DNA of 64,000 nt from Streptomyces sp. NBC_00102 (lineage in GTDB: Bacteria > Actinomycetota > Actinomycetes > Streptomycetales > Streptomycetaceae). The notes beneath the pieces were generated by a model that was not told the DNA's origin, ran no database searches, and was given only the letters and a program-made list of their open reading frames with translations. Of the stretch, positions 29,999 to 38,935 are shown piece by piece (the stretch's first letter is position 1; every line of letters starts with the position of its first letter). Location of the stretch: NCBI RefSeq assembly GCF_026343115.1, contig NZ_JAPEMC010000001.1, forward strand, positions 2,480,001 through 2,544,000. The letters are read 5' to 3'. Both the position numbers and the translations under genes were made by a program.

Positions 29999-30832
29999 TC
30001 AGGCCTCCGTTCCGGTGCTCTCAGCAGCCGGAGCAGCGGCGGTGGCGTCGGCCTTGGGGGCCTCGACCGAGCCGGTCTGCTGCGGCTTGCGTCCACGACC
30101 GCCACGCTCGCCACCGCGGGCACCACGGCCGGCCGGGCGGTCAGCGCCGCCACGGGCCGGGCGGTTGCCAGCGCGGGCAGCAGCGTTCTCGGCGCGGACC
30201 TCGGCGATGTTCTTGACGTCGCCCTTGTAGATCCAGACCTTCACGCCGATGCGGCCGAAGGTCGTCTTGGCCTCGAAGAAGCCGTAGTCGACGTTCGCGC
30301 GGAGCGTGTGCAGGGGCACGCGGCCCTCGCGGTAGAACTCCGAGCGGGACATCTCGGCGCCGCCGAGGCGGCCACCGCACTGGATCTTGATGCCCTTGGC
30401 GCCGGCCTTCATCGAGCTCTGCATGCTCTTACGCATGGCGCGACGGAAGGAGACGCGGGAGGAGAGCTGCTCGGCGACGGCCTGGGCCACCAGCTGAGCG
30501 TCAACCTCGGGGTTCTTGACCTCGAGGATGTTCAGCTGGACCTGCTTGCCGGTCAGCTTCTCCAGCTCGCCGCGGATGCGGTCGGCCTCGGCGCCGCGGC
30601 GGCCGATGACGATGCCCGGACGAGCGGTGTGGATGTCGACGCGGACGCGGTCGCGGGTGCGCTCGATCTCAACCTTCGAGATACCGGCGCGCTCCATGCC
30701 CTTCGTCATCATGCGACGAATGGCGACGTCTTCCTTGACGTAGTCCTTGTACAGCTTGTCGGCGTACCAACGGGACTTGAAGTCCGTGGTAATGCCGAGT
30801 CGGAACCCGTGCGGGTTTACCTTCTGGCCCAT
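29999..30832 (-). CDS. rpsC: 30S ribosomal protein S3 (uS3)
   Basis: 277 residues. The N-terminal KH domain has [20 protein letters not shown], and the C-terminal domain has [35 protein letters not shown] low-complexity Arg/Gly/Ala tail of about 60 residues ([20 protein letters not shown]) is typical of actinobacteria. Its ATG overlaps the rplV stop by one base. Confidence 0.98.
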   Translation of the reverse strand: MGQKVNPHGFRLGITTDFKSRWYADKLYKDYVKEDVAIRRMMTKGMERAGISKVEIERTRDRVRVDIHTARPGIVIGRRGAEADRIRGELEKLTGKQVQLNILEVKNPEVDAQLVAQAVAEQLSSRVSFRRAMRKSMQSSMKAGAKGIKIQCGGRLGGAEMSRSEFYREGRVPLHTLRANVDYGFFEAKTTFGRIGVKVWIYKGDVKNIAEVRAENAAARAGNRPARGGADRPAGRGARGGERGGRGRKPQQTGSVEAPKADATAAAPAAESTGTEA

Positions 30833-31179
30833 TACCGGGTTCCTTCCTTGCTGCTGACGACCACGGTGATGTGGCTGGTCCGCTTACGGATCCGGTAGGC
30901 ACGGCCCTGAGCACGCGGACGGAACCGCTTCAGGGTCGGGCCCTCGTCCACGTACGCCTCGCTGATGACCAGCGAAGAGGCGTCGGTGTGGTCGTAGTTG
31001 TGTGCAGCGTTGGCGATGGCGCTGTCAAGCACCTTGCCAACCGGCACGCTCGCGGCCTGCGGGGCGAAACGCAGGACCGCCTGAGCCTCCGTGGCATCCA
31101 TGCCACGGATGAGGTCCACCACGCGGCGGGCCTTCATGGGCGTGACGCGGATGTACCGCGCCTGGGCCCTGGCTTCCAT
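30832..31179 (-). CDS. rplV: 50S ribosomal protein L22 (uL22)
   Basis: 115 residues from the ATG at 31179 ([20 protein letters not shown]), which has GAAGGGA upstream. Earlier in-frame ATGs at 31203 and 31215 would add an odd Thr-rich leader. The tunnel beta-hairpin region is [20 protein letters not shown] with [12 protein letters not shown]. Confidence 0.95.
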   Translation of the reverse strand: MEARAQARYIRVTPMKARRVVDLIRGMDATEAQAVLRFAPQAASVPVGKVLDSAIANAAHNYDHTDASSLVISEAYVDEGPTLKRFRPRAQGRAYRIRKRTSHITVVVSSKEGTR

Positions 31180-31221
31180 GGTTGTCCCTTCGGTGTGAGT
31201 CATAGTCGTTTCCACCCCGCG

Positions 31222-31503
31222 TTAGCGGCGCTTCGACTTCCGGTCGTCCTTGACGTGGCCGCGGAAGGTGCGAGTCGGCGAGAACTCGCCGAGCTTGTGG
31301 CCGACCATCGACTCGGTGACGAACACCGGGACGTGGATCTTGCCGTTGTGCACCGCGATGGTGTGCCCCAGCATGGCCGGGACGATCATCGAGCGACGGG
31401 ACCAGGTCTTGATGACGTTCTTGGTGCCTGCCTCGTTCTGTACGTCCACCTTCTTGATGAGGTGTCCGTCGACGAAAGGCCCCTTCTTGAGACTGCGCGG
31501 CAT
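31222..31503 (-). CDS. rpsS: 30S ribosomal protein S19 (uS19)
   Basis: 93 residues, [20 protein letters not shown], with [20 protein letters not shown] and [20 protein letters not shown]. It pairs with S13 in the 30S head. Confidence 0.98.
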   Translation of the reverse strand: MPRSLKKGPFVDGHLIKKVDVQNEAGTKNVIKTWSRRSMIVPAMLGHTIAVHNGKIHVPVFVTESMVGHKLGEFSPTRTFRGHVKDDRKSKRR

Positions 31504-31515
31504 CTAAACCCGCTC

Positions 31516-32352
31516 CTAGCGCTTCTTGTTCGTCTTGCGGCGGCGGACGATGTACTTGCTCGATGCCTTCTTCGGCGAGCGAGTACGACCCTCCTTCTGA
31601 CCCCACGGCGAGACCGGGTGACGACCACCGGAGGTCTTGCCTTCACCACCACCGTGCGGGTGGTCAACCGGGTTCATCGCGACACCGCGGACGGTCGGGC
31701 GAACGCCCTTCCAGCGCATACGGCCGGCCTTGCCCCAGTTGATGTTCGACTGCTCGGCGTTGCCGACCTCGCCGATGGTGGCGCGGCAGCGGGCGTCGAC
31801 CAGCCGGATCTCACCGGAAGGCATACGAAGGTGGGCCATCGTGCCCTCCTTCGCCAGCAGCTGCACGGAGGCACCCGCGGAACGGGCGAACTTCGCGCCG
31901 CCGCCGGGCCGCAGCTCGATGGCGTGGATGGTCGTACCGACCGGGATGTTGCGCAGCGCCAGGTTGTTGCCGGGCTTGATGTCGGCGGACGGGCCGTTCT
32001 CGACACGGTCGCCCTGCTTCAGGCCCTTCGGGGCGACGATGTAACGCTTCTCGCCGTCCGCGTAGTGCAGGAGCGCGATGCGCGCGGTGCGGTTGGGGTC
32101 GTACTCGATGTGCGCGACCTTGGCCGGCACGCCGTCCTTGTCGTGACGACGGAAGTCGATCACGCGGTAGGCGCGCTTGTGGCCACCACCCTGGTGGCGA
32201 ACGGTCACACGACCGGCGTTGTTACGGCCGCCCTTGCTGTGCAGGGGGCGGACCAGCGACTTCTCCGGCGTGGACCGCGTGATCTCGACAAAGTCGGCGA
32301 CGCTGGAGCCACGACGGCCCGGCGTCGTCGGCTTGTACTTGCGGATACCCAT
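31516..32352 (-). CDS. rplB: 50S ribosomal protein L2 (uL2)
   Basis: 278 residues. Core motifs: [55 protein letters not shown] (containing the histidine loop needed for peptidyl transfer) and a basic C-terminal end. It is among the most conserved 50S proteins. Confidence 0.98.
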   Translation of the reverse strand: MGIRKYKPTTPGRRGSSVADFVEITRSTPEKSLVRPLHSKGGRNNAGRVTVRHQGGGHKRAYRVIDFRRHDKDGVPAKVAHIEYDPNRTARIALLHYADGEKRYIVAPKGLKQGDRVENGPSADIKPGNNLALRNIPVGTTIHAIELRPGGGAKFARSAGASVQLLAKEGTMAHLRMPSGEIRLVDARCRATIGEVGNAEQSNINWGKAGRMRWKGVRPTVRGVAMNPVDHPHGGGEGKTSGGRHPVSPWGQKEGRTRSPKKASSKYIVRRRKTNKKR

Positions 32353-32402
32353 GTTTTCTCAGTCCTCGGAAATATTCCGGATCCTGGACGTCCCTACCTC
32401 CG

Positions 32403-32726
32403 TCAGGAGGTCGGGCCGCCGAAGATGTCGATACGGTCGCCCTCGGCGAGGGTCACGATGGCGCGCTTCGTGTCGGCGCGCTTGCCGAAGCCGGTCTTGG
32501 TCCGCTTGCGCTTACCCTGCCGGTTGATCGTGTTGACCCCGGTGACCTTGACCGAGAAGACCGCCTCGACGGCCTGCTTGATCTGGGTCTTGTTGGAGCC
32601 GGGCGCGACGATGAACGTGTACTTGTTCTCGTCGAGCAGCGCGTAGCTCTTCTCGGACACGACCGGCTTCACGAGGATGTCGCGCGGGTCCGAGTACGTC
32701 TTGCTGGTAACGGTCGCCGTGCTCAT
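32403..32726 (-). CDS. rplW: 50S ribosomal protein L23 (uL23)
   Basis: 107 residues with [40 protein letters not shown] and [20 protein letters not shown]. It sits at the tunnel exit and binds trigger factor. Its ATG overlaps the rplD stop by one base. Confidence 0.97.
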   Translation of the reverse strand: MSTATVTSKTYSDPRDILVKPVVSEKSYALLDENKYTFIVAPGSNKTQIKQAVEAVFSVKVTGVNTINRQGKRKRTKTGFGKRADTKRAIVTLAEGDRIDIFGGPTS

Positions 32727-33376
32727 CAGGCGTCGCTCCCTTCGGTCTCAGCGGTCTGGGGGCCAGACACGAAGGACTCGAAAGCGGCCTGGGTGAAGAC
32801 CACGTCGTCAGAGACGATCACGTCGTACGTGTTGAGCTGGCCCGGCTCCAGGATGTGCACCTGGGGCAGGTTGCGCGCGGAGAGCCACGCGGCCTCGTCG
32901 GCGCGGTCGACGACCAGGAGCAGGTTGGGGCGCTCCGAGATCTTGCCGAACAGCGTCTTGGCGGCCTTGGTGGAGACTCCACCCTCGACCACGCCGGTGA
33001 TGACGTGGATGCGGGAGTGACGCGCCCGGTCCGAGAGGGCACCGCGGAGGGCGGCGGCCTTCATCTTCTTCGGGGTGCGCTGCGAGTAGTCACGCGGCTG
33101 CGGGCCGTGGACGACGCCACCGCCGGCGAACTGCGGCGCGCGGGTCGAGCCCTGGCGGGCGCGGCCGGTGCCCTTCTGGCGGTAAGGCTTGCGGCCACCA
33201 CCACGGACTTCGCCACGACGCTTGGTCTTGTGCGTGCCCTGACGGGCAGCGGCCAGCTGTGCGACAACGACCTGGTGGATCAGCGGAACGCTGGTCTTCG
33301 CGTCGAAGATCTCCGCGGGGAGCTCGACGGTACCGGCCTTGTCGCCTGCCGGCGAAAGGATGTCAATGGTGCTCAT
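32726..33376 (-). CDS. rplD: 50S ribosomal protein L4 (uL4)
   Basis: 216 residues from the ATG at 33376 ([20 protein letters not shown]). Tunnel-loop and core motifs: [40 protein letters not shown] and [19 protein letters not shown]. In E. coli L4 controls the S10 operon; no matching leader could be shown here. Confidence 0.97.
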   Translation of the reverse strand: MSTIDILSPAGDKAGTVELPAEIFDAKTSVPLIHQVVVAQLAAARQGTHKTKRRGEVRGGGRKPYRQKGTGRARQGSTRAPQFAGGGVVHGPQPRDYSQRTPKKMKAAALRGALSDRARHSRIHVITGVVEGGVSTKAAKTLFGKISERPNLLLVVDRADEAAWLSARNLPQVHILEPGQLNTYDVIVSDDVVFTQAAFESFVSGPQTAETEGSDA

Positions 33377-33380
33377 TACC

Positions 33381-34025
33381 TCAAGCCCCCTTGGCCGCGG
33401 TACGGACCAGTACGAGGCCGCCGTTCGGACCGGGGACCGCGCCCTTGATGAGGAGCAGACCCTTCTCCGCGTCAACCGCGTGGATGGTCAGGTTCTGGGT
33501 GGTGACGCGCTCGTTACCCATGCGACCGGCCATGCGCATGCCCTTGAAGACACGCCCAGGGGTGGCGCAGCCACCGATCGAACCGGGGGAACGGTGCTTG
33601 CGCTGGACGCCGTGACCGGCGCCGAGGCCCTTGAAGTTGTGACGCTTCATGACACCGGCGAAGCCCTTGCCCTTGCTCTTGCCCGTGACGTCAACCTTGA
33701 CGCCGGACTCGAACACCTCGGCAGTGACCTCCTGGCCCAGCGTGTACTCGCTGGCGTCAGGGGTGCGGAGCTCCACCAGGTGGCGGCGCGGGGTCACGTC
33801 GGCCTTGGCGAAGTGGCCCTTGAGGGGCTTGTTCACCTTGCGCGGGTCGATCTCGCCGAAGGCGATCTGGACCGACTCGTAGCCGTCGTTGTCGTTGGTG
33901 CGGACCTGGGTGACGACACAGGGCCCGGCCTTGACGACGGTCACCGGGACAACCCGGTTGTTCTCGTCCCAGACCTGGGTCATGCCGAGCTTCTCGCCCA
34001 GGACGCCCTTAATGTTCTTAGCCAT
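33381..34025 (-). CDS. rplC: 50S ribosomal protein L3 (uL3)
   Basis: 214 residues from the ATG at 34025 ([20 protein letters not shown]). Motifs: [40 protein letters not shown] and [16 protein letters not shown]. It is an early assembly protein reaching the peptidyl transferase centre. Confidence 0.98.
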   Translation of the reverse strand: MAKNIKGVLGEKLGMTQVWDENNRVVPVTVVKAGPCVVTQVRTNDNDGYESVQIAFGEIDPRKVNKPLKGHFAKADVTPRRHLVELRTPDASEYTLGQEVTAEVFESGVKVDVTGKSKGKGFAGVMKRHNFKGLGAGHGVQRKHRSPGSIGGCATPGRVFKGMRMAGRMGNERVTTQNLTIHAVDAEKGLLLIKGAVPGPNGGLVLVRTAAKGA

Positions 34026-34038
34026 CTCGCGCGTCACC

Positions 34039-34347
34039 TCAGAGCTTGATCTCGATGTCGACGCCGGCCGGCAGGTCGAGACGCATCAGCGAGTCAACCG
34101 TCTTCGGCGTGGGGTCGAGGATGTCGATGAGGCGCTTGTGCGTGCGCATCTCGAAGTGCTCGCGCGAGTCCTTGTACTTGTGCGGCGACTTGATGACGCA
34201 GTACACGTTCTTCTCAGTGGGCAGCGGCACCGGGCCCGCGACCGACGCACCAGTGCGGGTCACCGTCTCGACGATCTTCTTCGCCGAGGAGTCGATGACC
34301 TCGTGGTCGTAGGCCTTGAGCCGGATGCGGATCTTCTGTCCCGCCAT
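34039..34347 (-). CDS. rpsJ: 30S ribosomal protein S10 (uS10)
   Basis: 102 residues from the ATG at 34347 ([20 protein letters not shown]), with [20 protein letters not shown] and [19 protein letters not shown]10 (NusE) also takes part in antitermination with NusB. It is the first gene of the S10 operon and has a structured leader (see 34411 and 34452). Confidence 0.98.
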   Translation of the reverse strand: MAGQKIRIRLKAYDHEVIDSSAKKIVETVTRTGASVAGPVPLPTEKNVYCVIKSPHKYKDSREHFEMRTHKRLIDILDPTPKTVDSLMRLDLPAGVDIEIKL

Positions 34348-34410
34348 GGCTACTAGTAGTCCTGTCTCTCGAAACGCTCTGGAACCCGGGGGTTCTCCTG
34401 TCCTCCGCAT

Positions 34411-34435
34411 CCGACCCACGCGGTCGGGCGTGTCG
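34411..34435 (-). promoter_or_regulatory. Leader element shared with rpsL (copy 1, before rpsJ)
   Basis: Twenty-five bases that match the element at 56782-56806 with one mismatch. The core CCGACCCACGCGGTCGG folds as a 6-bp stem with a CACGC loop. It lies 63 bases before the rpsJ start on the same strand. Confidence 0.8.
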
Positions 34436-34451
34436 CACTCCCTCTACGAAA

Positions 34452-34467
34452 ATCTCCCGAAGGAGAT
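34452..34467 (-). terminator. UUCG-tetraloop hairpin in the S10 leader
   Basis: On the minus strand ATCTCC-TTCG-GGAGAT is followed by TTTC. This is a compact hairpin closed by a UUCG tetraloop with a short U-run, about 105 bases before rpsJ and directly upstream of the shared element. It looks like an attenuator or a 3' end of an upstream short transcript. Confidence 0.6.
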
Positions 34468-34971
34468 CCCAACCAAGGGGGTGCGGGCCCAAGAGCCGCG
34501 CTGCGCTCAATGAAGAGCGGATCGGGGGCGGAACGCCCACCGGGTGCCTGGTCTATGCCCCTCTGACACTTCCCGGAAGATTCCCGTACTTCCGACCCAT
34601 ACAGGGCCGACGAGTACTGTGGGACTCGCTTCCGGTCCTCCCGGCGGGAGGCGCGCAGCATTGACACTCAACCGAGCAACCTGGCCAGTGTGCCACACGG
34701 AAAGCGGGCCTGGCCAATCGGCCGAGGATCTTACCCCCCGCGATCGGCAGCTCAAACGCGGGCACGCCCGGCGGGGCCCTTCGCGCCACCATCGAGCCCC
34801 GTCAATCCAGCTGTGGCCCCCGTCACCCGCGCGAGGGAACGGGGTCGCACCGGGGCTGTGGGCGGCCCATCCTCCCACCGTCCGGATCATGGCGGATTCC
34901 CCTTGTGAGAGGTGTCGCCACTACCGCCGGGGCCCGTTCCCGGACACCCGCCCTCTGCCAAGCTGAGCGCC
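34468..34971. other. Divergent region between rpsJ and the ProC-like gene
   Basis: About 500 bases with no supported gene. It must contain the S10 promoter(s) on the minus strand and the promoter of the plus-strand gene at 34972. A TTGACA-like hexamer on the plus strand at about 34660 (cattgacactc) is the only obvious promoter-like box; no confident -10 partner was seen. Confidence 0.5.
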
Positions 34972-35805
34972 ATGAACGAGTACCGAGCGGTGGGCGTGGT
35001 GGGTCTCGGCCGGATGGGGCTGACCCTGGCAGCTGGTTTCCGCAAGGCCGTCGCACCCGGCCTGCTGTTCGCGTCGGGACGGTCGCGGGCCGGCGTGGCG
35101 CGGCTCCAGGAGGCGGTTCCCGCCGCGACGGTCCTGCCGCTGACGGAGCTGGCCCGGCACGTGGAGGTCCTCGTGCTGTGCGTACGGAACGCGGATCTGC
35201 CGGAGGTCCTCGACGCCCTGCGGCCCCGGCTCACCGAACGGCACCTGGTGATCACTCTCAACAACGGTCTGCCGCTGGACGCGCTCGCGGACGCCGTGCC
35301 CGGTCCGGTGGCCAAGCTGATCCCGAGCGTCGGGAACGAGAAGGGGGCCGGGGCGACCCTGCTGGTACCGGGGCCACGCCTGACGGCCGGGTCCACCGAT
35401 GACCTGCTCACCCTGCTCCGGGCGTTCTCCACACCGTTCGTGATCGAGGAGGGCCAGGGCCGTGCCGCGACCGACCTCGCCTCCTGCGGGCCGGCGCTCC
35501 TTGCCGGTGCGGTACGGGCCATGGTGGACGCCCAGGAGGAGCGCGGCGCCCCCCTGCCGAGGGAGCTGGCCGAGGCTCTCGCCGCACAGAGCCTGCATGC
35601 CCTGAGCCGGCTACTGGGGGACGGCGCCACGCTGGACGAGGTGGTGGACCGGGTCGCCGTCCCGGGAGGCAACACGGCCGCCGGCCTGGAGGCCGCCCGG
35701 GACGGCCTCGCCGGGGCGTGGGGGGCGGCGTTCGAGGCGACGGCGGAGAACGAACTCCTGAAGCCGGTGCCGGAGTTGGGCACGGGCCCGCTGCCGCAGG
35801 TCTGA
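34972..35805 (+). CDS. Pyrroline-5-carboxylate reductase family (ProC-like) oxidoreductase
   Basis: 277 residues from the ATG at 34972. The N-terminal Rossmann fold has VGVVGLGRMGLTLAAGF (dinucleotide loop GLGRMG at 11-16) and VEVLVLCVRNADLPEVLDAL. A variant of the substrate region is LIPSVGNEKGAGATLL. The C-terminal dimerisation domain ends with VAVPGGNTAAGLEA, matching the P5CR signature PGGTTxxGL. It may reduce pyrroline-5-carboxylate or a related imine with NAD(P)H. The normal ProC motif MPN..A is changed, so the substrate may differ. It is a monocistronic gene at the edge of the accessory region. Confidence 0.75.
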   Translation: MNEYRAVGVVGLGRMGLTLAAGFRKAVAPGLLFASGRSRAGVARLQEAVPAATVLPLTELARHVEVLVLCVRNADLPEVLDALRPRLTERHLVITLNNGLPLDALADAVPGPVAKLIPSVGNEKGAGATLLVPGPRLTAGSTDDLLTLLRAFSTPFVIEEGQGRAATDLASCGPALLAGAVRAMVDAQEERGAPLPRELAEALAAQSLHALSRLLGDGATLDEVVDRVAVPGGNTAAGLEAARDGLAGAWGAAFEATAENELLKPVPELGTGPLPQV

Positions 35806-36014
35806 GAACGGGCAGCTTCCTCGCTCTGGGCGTGGTCCTTCCGCGCCCGCACCTCGCGTACGGCGCACCCGGGATCAGGCGGGCAGGGGCGGACGGCCGC
35901 CCGGGCCGTCGAGCCGGCCCCGGCCCACTCCCGGAGGGCTTCCCGCACACGCACCCGCCGGAGCCGGGTTCGCGAAGTAGGCTGCGGGAGAGAGTTCCTT
36001 CGGGGGGAGTCGCG

Positions 36015-36215
36015 ATGGCGAAGGTCACCATCAGTCTCGACAGCGATCTGGCGATCGAGGTCATGCTGCTGTCCGGTACCAGAAGTCCCCAGGACGCGGT
36101 CGAGCTGATCGTCCGGGACTACCTCGCCACCAAGAGCCGCACCGAGGCCCGCACCGGCGACGCAGCCGAACAGGGCCGCCTCGCAGACCGGCCTCTGCGC
36201 GCGGAGGAGGGCTGA
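36015..36215 (+). CDS. VapB-like antitoxin, orphan
   Basis: 66 residues, MAKVTISLDSDLAIEVMLLS, then PQDAVELIVRDYLATKSRTE and an acidic tail. The short strand followed by two helices fits the ribbon-helix-helix DNA-binding domain of VapB-type antitoxins. cggggggag lies just upstream as ribosome site. No PIN-domain toxin follows; the next gene is on the other strand. So it is an orphan antitoxin or a small RHH regulator. Confidence 0.65.
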   Translation: MAKVTISLDSDLAIEVMLLSGTRSPQDAVELIVRDYLATKSRTEARTGDAAEQGRLADRPLRAEEG

Positions 36216-36368
36216 AAGCGCACGAGGAAAGTAGCGCCGCCCTCCTGAAGGACAGGCGGAACCTTCACGTCACGTTCCGGGCCCGACCGTGACGTGACCG
36301 TGGCCGCATGAGTTCTTCGAGTACCGGTCGCCATCGGCAGTGCTGCCCGGCCGACAGCCCGGTCCCGT

Positions 36369-36659
36369 TCAGTCGCCGAGGAACCACAGGTACCGGTGCG
36401 GGCCTCGCGCGACGACCTGGCACAGTTCGCGGGCCTGCGCGACCCAGTCGCCTGTGCACTCGGTCGGCAGCCGGTCGAGTTCCGCCAGAAGCAGGGGCAC
36501 CTGCCGCAGATTGAACATCGCGTCCCCGAAGGGGATCAGGGCCTGGAGCATCGGAAACCGTGCCGGATCCAGATCCCCGAAGGCCGAACACCACTCCACC
36601 CCAGCCTCGGCCCGGGCCACGATGTCGCCACCGTCACCGCGTACCTGCAGATTGATCAT
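36369..36659 (-). CDS. Small hypothetical protein
   Basis: 96 residues, MINLQVRGDGGDIVARAEAG, with GVEWCSAFGDLDPARFPMLQ and a helical C-terminal half ending HRYLWFLGD. It is soluble, slightly acidic, and I recognise no family motif. Codon use is of Streptomyces type. The ribosome site is weak. It is between the VapB-like gene and the NUDIX gene. Confidence 0.55.
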   Translation of the reverse strand: MINLQVRGDGGDIVARAEAGVEWCSAFGDLDPARFPMLQALIPFGDAMFNLRQVPLLLAELDRLPTECTGDWVAQARELCQVVARGPHRYLWFLGD

Positions 36660-36737
36660 CCGCGGAGAGTAGGGAGCGTCCGCCCCGGCCGTCGAATGCT
36701 TTTGCCCACGTACCCCTTCCTCGGGACCCGAGTGCCC

Positions 36738-37412
36738 TCACGGCAGCCGCCGGACCGCGAACGGACCGTCCAGGGCCGCCCATTGCAGCAGCATGATCGT
36801 CTTGCCGTCGGCGACGCGTCCGTCGCGGGTCATGGCGAGGGCCTCGGCGAAGGGCACTTCGAGGACCTCGATGTCCTCCCCTTCCTCCTCCACTCCCCCG
36901 CCGACTCCGGTCCGGTCGGCCGCCGAGTACGGGGCCGCGAAGAAGTGGAGCCGTTCGGTGACGGACCCGGGGCTCATGTACGCGTCGAAGACATGGGTGA
37001 GCGGGCCGAGGGTGACGCCGAGCTCTTCGGCCGCCTCGCGCCGGACGGCGGTGATCGGATCGTCCTCGTCGAGCAGCCCGGCGGCGGCCTCGACGAGCAT
37101 GCCGTCGGGGTGGTCGTTGACGTAGGCCGGGTAGCGGAACTGGCGGGTGAGGAGGACCACGCCCCGCGCGGTGTCGTAGGGCAGGACGACCGCACCGTTG
37201 CCCCGGTCGTAGGTCTCGCGCTGCTGGGTCTCCCAGCGGCCGTCGCGGCGGCGGTAGTCGAAGGTGGTGCGCCGCAGGACGTGCCAGCCCTCGGAAGTGA
37301 GTTCGACGGCCTGGACCACAACGTCAGGATTGCGGTCCAGGCCGCGTCCCGCCCGGTCGAGGCCGGTACGGCCCCGATGGTCGGGAGTATCGATGCCGGG
37401 GCGGGCGGTCAC
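36738..37412 (-). CDS. NUDIX hydrolase, NudK/GDP-mannose pyrophosphatase-like
   Basis: 224 residues from the GTG at 37412. The first 35 residues are probably disordered. The NUDIX fold covers about 40-215: QRETYDRGNGAVVLPYD, VLLTRQFRYPAYVN, the NUDIX helix AGLLDEDDPITAVRREAAEELGV (REAAEELG is intact, with Asp where the first Glu is usual) and FDAYMSPGSVTERLHFFAA. The tail EDIEVLEVPFAEAL and DGKTIMLLQ closely follow the NudK subgroup. It should hydrolyse a nucleoside diphosphate sugar. Its GTG overlaps the stop of the DUF4406 gene by four bases (GTGA). Confidence 0.8.
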   Translation of the reverse strand: MTARPGIDTPDHRGRTGLDRAGRGLDRNPDVVVQAVELTSEGWHVLRRTTFDYRRRDGRWETQQRETYDRGNGAVVLPYDTARGVVLLTRQFRYPAYVNDHPDGMLVEAAAGLLDEDDPITAVRREAAEELGVTLGPLTHVFDAYMSPGSVTERLHFFAAPYSAADRTGVGGGVEEEGEDIEVLEVPFAEALAMTRDGRVADGKTIMLLQWAALDGPFAVRRLP

Positions 37413-37807
37413 GCGACCTCGCCCGGCGTGCGGCGGGGGATCTCGCTCGCCTCGAAGTAGACGGGCAGGCCGCGGCGCCGGGCGGTGGCGACGTCCTGGT
37501 CGGCACCGGCGGACTCGCCCGGGAGGCGGAGTACGGCGTCGCAGTGCGCGAGCAGCCGGTCGGCGACCGGGTAGAGGACCTCGTCCGCGAGCGGGTCGGT
37601 GGGACCGGCACCGGCCGAGCGCAGCACGGGCAGCGCGACCCACTCACCGATGACGGGGACGTGTCCGGCGGCGAAGACCGGCCACGCGGCGCCTTCGAGG
37701 CTGCGGAGGTTGTCGGCCATGGCCTGCGGGTCGCCGTCGGTGCCGGACCGGTAGGGGCCGGCGATGAGGATGAGCATGGGCTTGTTCGCCACCTGTGTGC
37801 CGTTCAT
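37409..37807 (-). CDS. DUF4406-type / nucleoside deoxyribosyltransferase-like protein
   Basis: 132 residues from the ATG at 37807 (MNGTQVANKPMLILIAGPYR). LILIAGPYRSG and AGHVPVIGEWVALPVL, with the later LLAHCDAVLRLPGESAGADQ and DVATARRRGLPVYF, match the Rossmann-like nucleoside 2-deoxyribosyltransferase/DUF4406 fold. It is the first gene of a two-gene operon with the NUDIX hydrolase and may work on a nucleotide or sugar nucleotide. It is divergent from the DeoR regulator 48 bases away. Confidence 0.7.
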   Translation of the reverse strand: MNGTQVANKPMLILIAGPYRSGTDGDPQAMADNLRSLEGAAWPVFAAGHVPVIGEWVALPVLRSAGAGPTDPLADEVLYPVADRLLAHCDAVLRLPGESAGADQDVATARRRGLPVYFEASEIPRRTPGEVA

Positions 37808-37820
37808 GCCGTCTACACTA

Positions 37821-37858
37821 CATGCAGAAACACGCAAGAACAGGAGAGAACGTGCATG
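37821..37858. promoter_or_regulatory. Possible DeoR operator between divergent genes
   Basis: Only 48 bases separate the two start codons. CATGCA (37821-37826) and its inverted copy TGCATG (37853-37858) flank an A-rich stretch (cagaaacacgcaagaacag). A regulator binding here would block both promoters. This is inference from layout and symmetry. Confidence 0.4.
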
Positions 37859-38617
37859 CTTGCTGCTGAACGACGTGACCATCTGCTCGGCCTGCTCGCT
37901 CGCGAGGGCAAGATCGTCGCCAAGGACGTCGCCGTTGAACTGGGCATTTCCGAGGACAGCGTCCGGCGCGACCTCCGCGACCTCGCGGCCGAGGGACTGT
38001 GCCAGCGGGTCTACGGCGGCGCGCTGCCCATCTCACCGGCGGTGGTCGACTACGCCGCCCGGCAGAGCGTGGCTCCCGACGGCAAACAGCGGGTCGCAGC
38101 CGTGGCCGCCGGCCTGGTCCGGCCGGGCGGCTCACTGATCCTGGACGGCGGAACCACCGCCCTCGCGGTCGCCCGCGCACTCCCGAGGGATCTCGCCTGC
38201 ACCGTGATCACCCACAGCCCGACGATCGCCGTGGCCCTGCTCGAACACCCGGGGGCGGAGCTCTTCCTGCTCGGGGGCCGCGTCTTCAAGCACTCGGCGG
38301 TCACCTGCGGCGCGGCGGCGGTCGAGGCCGCCCAGAACGTCTCCGCGGATCTCTGCATGCTCGGCGTCACCGGCGTACACCCCGAGGCCGGACTCACGAC
38401 CGGGGACGCCGAAGAAGCCGCGATGAAGCGGGCCCTGTCCGCGCGGGCGGCGGACACGTACGTCCTGGCGTCGTCGGAGAAGATCGGCACGGCCTCGCAG
38501 TTCCGCGTACTCCCCTGGGAACGGGTCACCGGACTGATCACCGACGCCGAACCCGGCAACGCGGTCGTCGAGCGGCTCATGACGGAGATCGGAGTGGAGA
38601 TCCTGACCGCCGGGTGA
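37856..38617 (+). CDS. DeoR family transcriptional regulator
   Basis: 253 residues from the ATG at 37856 with AGGAGAG upstream. The N-terminal helix-turn-helix is VAKDVAVELGISEDSVRRDL (about 21-40), followed by the family signature RVYGGALP. The C-terminal sensor domain (DeoRC, sugar-phosphate binding) includes LILDGGTTALAVARAL, FLLGGRVFKHSAVTCGAAA, DLCMLGVTGVHPEAGLTTGD and EEAAMKRAL. It probably represses itself and the divergent DUF4406-NUDIX operon in response to a phosphosugar. Confidence 0.85.
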   Translation: MLAAERRDHLLGLLAREGKIVAKDVAVELGISEDSVRRDLRDLAAEGLCQRVYGGALPISPAVVDYAARQSVAPDGKQRVAAVAAGLVRPGGSLILDGGTTALAVARALPRDLACTVITHSPTIAVALLEHPGAELFLLGGRVFKHSAVTCGAAAVEAAQNVSADLCMLGVTGVHPEAGLTTGDAEEAAMKRALSARAADTYVLASSEKIGTASQFRVLPWERVTGLITDAEPGNAVVERLMTEIGVEILTAG

Positions 38618-38935
38618 CGGTCGCCATGAGGGCTGTGCGCCACCCACCCTGATCAGTGAAAGCGCTACGCGCCGGACCCCCACGGCGGAGCGCGGACCGT
38701 GGATCGACACCGTTGCAAAGCCCCTCCGACCGCTGCCGGGGTGCCGGGTTCTGAGCACGCCGCCCCCTGCTGCGGTGTGGCGTCACGCGCACCACGAGGC
38801 GGCACACCGCAGCCTGCGCGACATGAACGACGTCGGCTCCAGAGGAGCCAGAATCCTCAAAGTGGCAGGTCAAAGGCTCTTTGAGGCGTGCACGAAAGGC
38901 TGGACCCCGCACACTGCAGCGTGATCAAATAGGGA
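38618..38935. other. Non-coding stretch between the DeoR gene and the acetyltransferase
   Basis: About 318 bases. Open frames on both strands lack good codon bias and starts. No hairpin with a strong stem, repeat or tRNA was seen. Confidence 0.45.
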
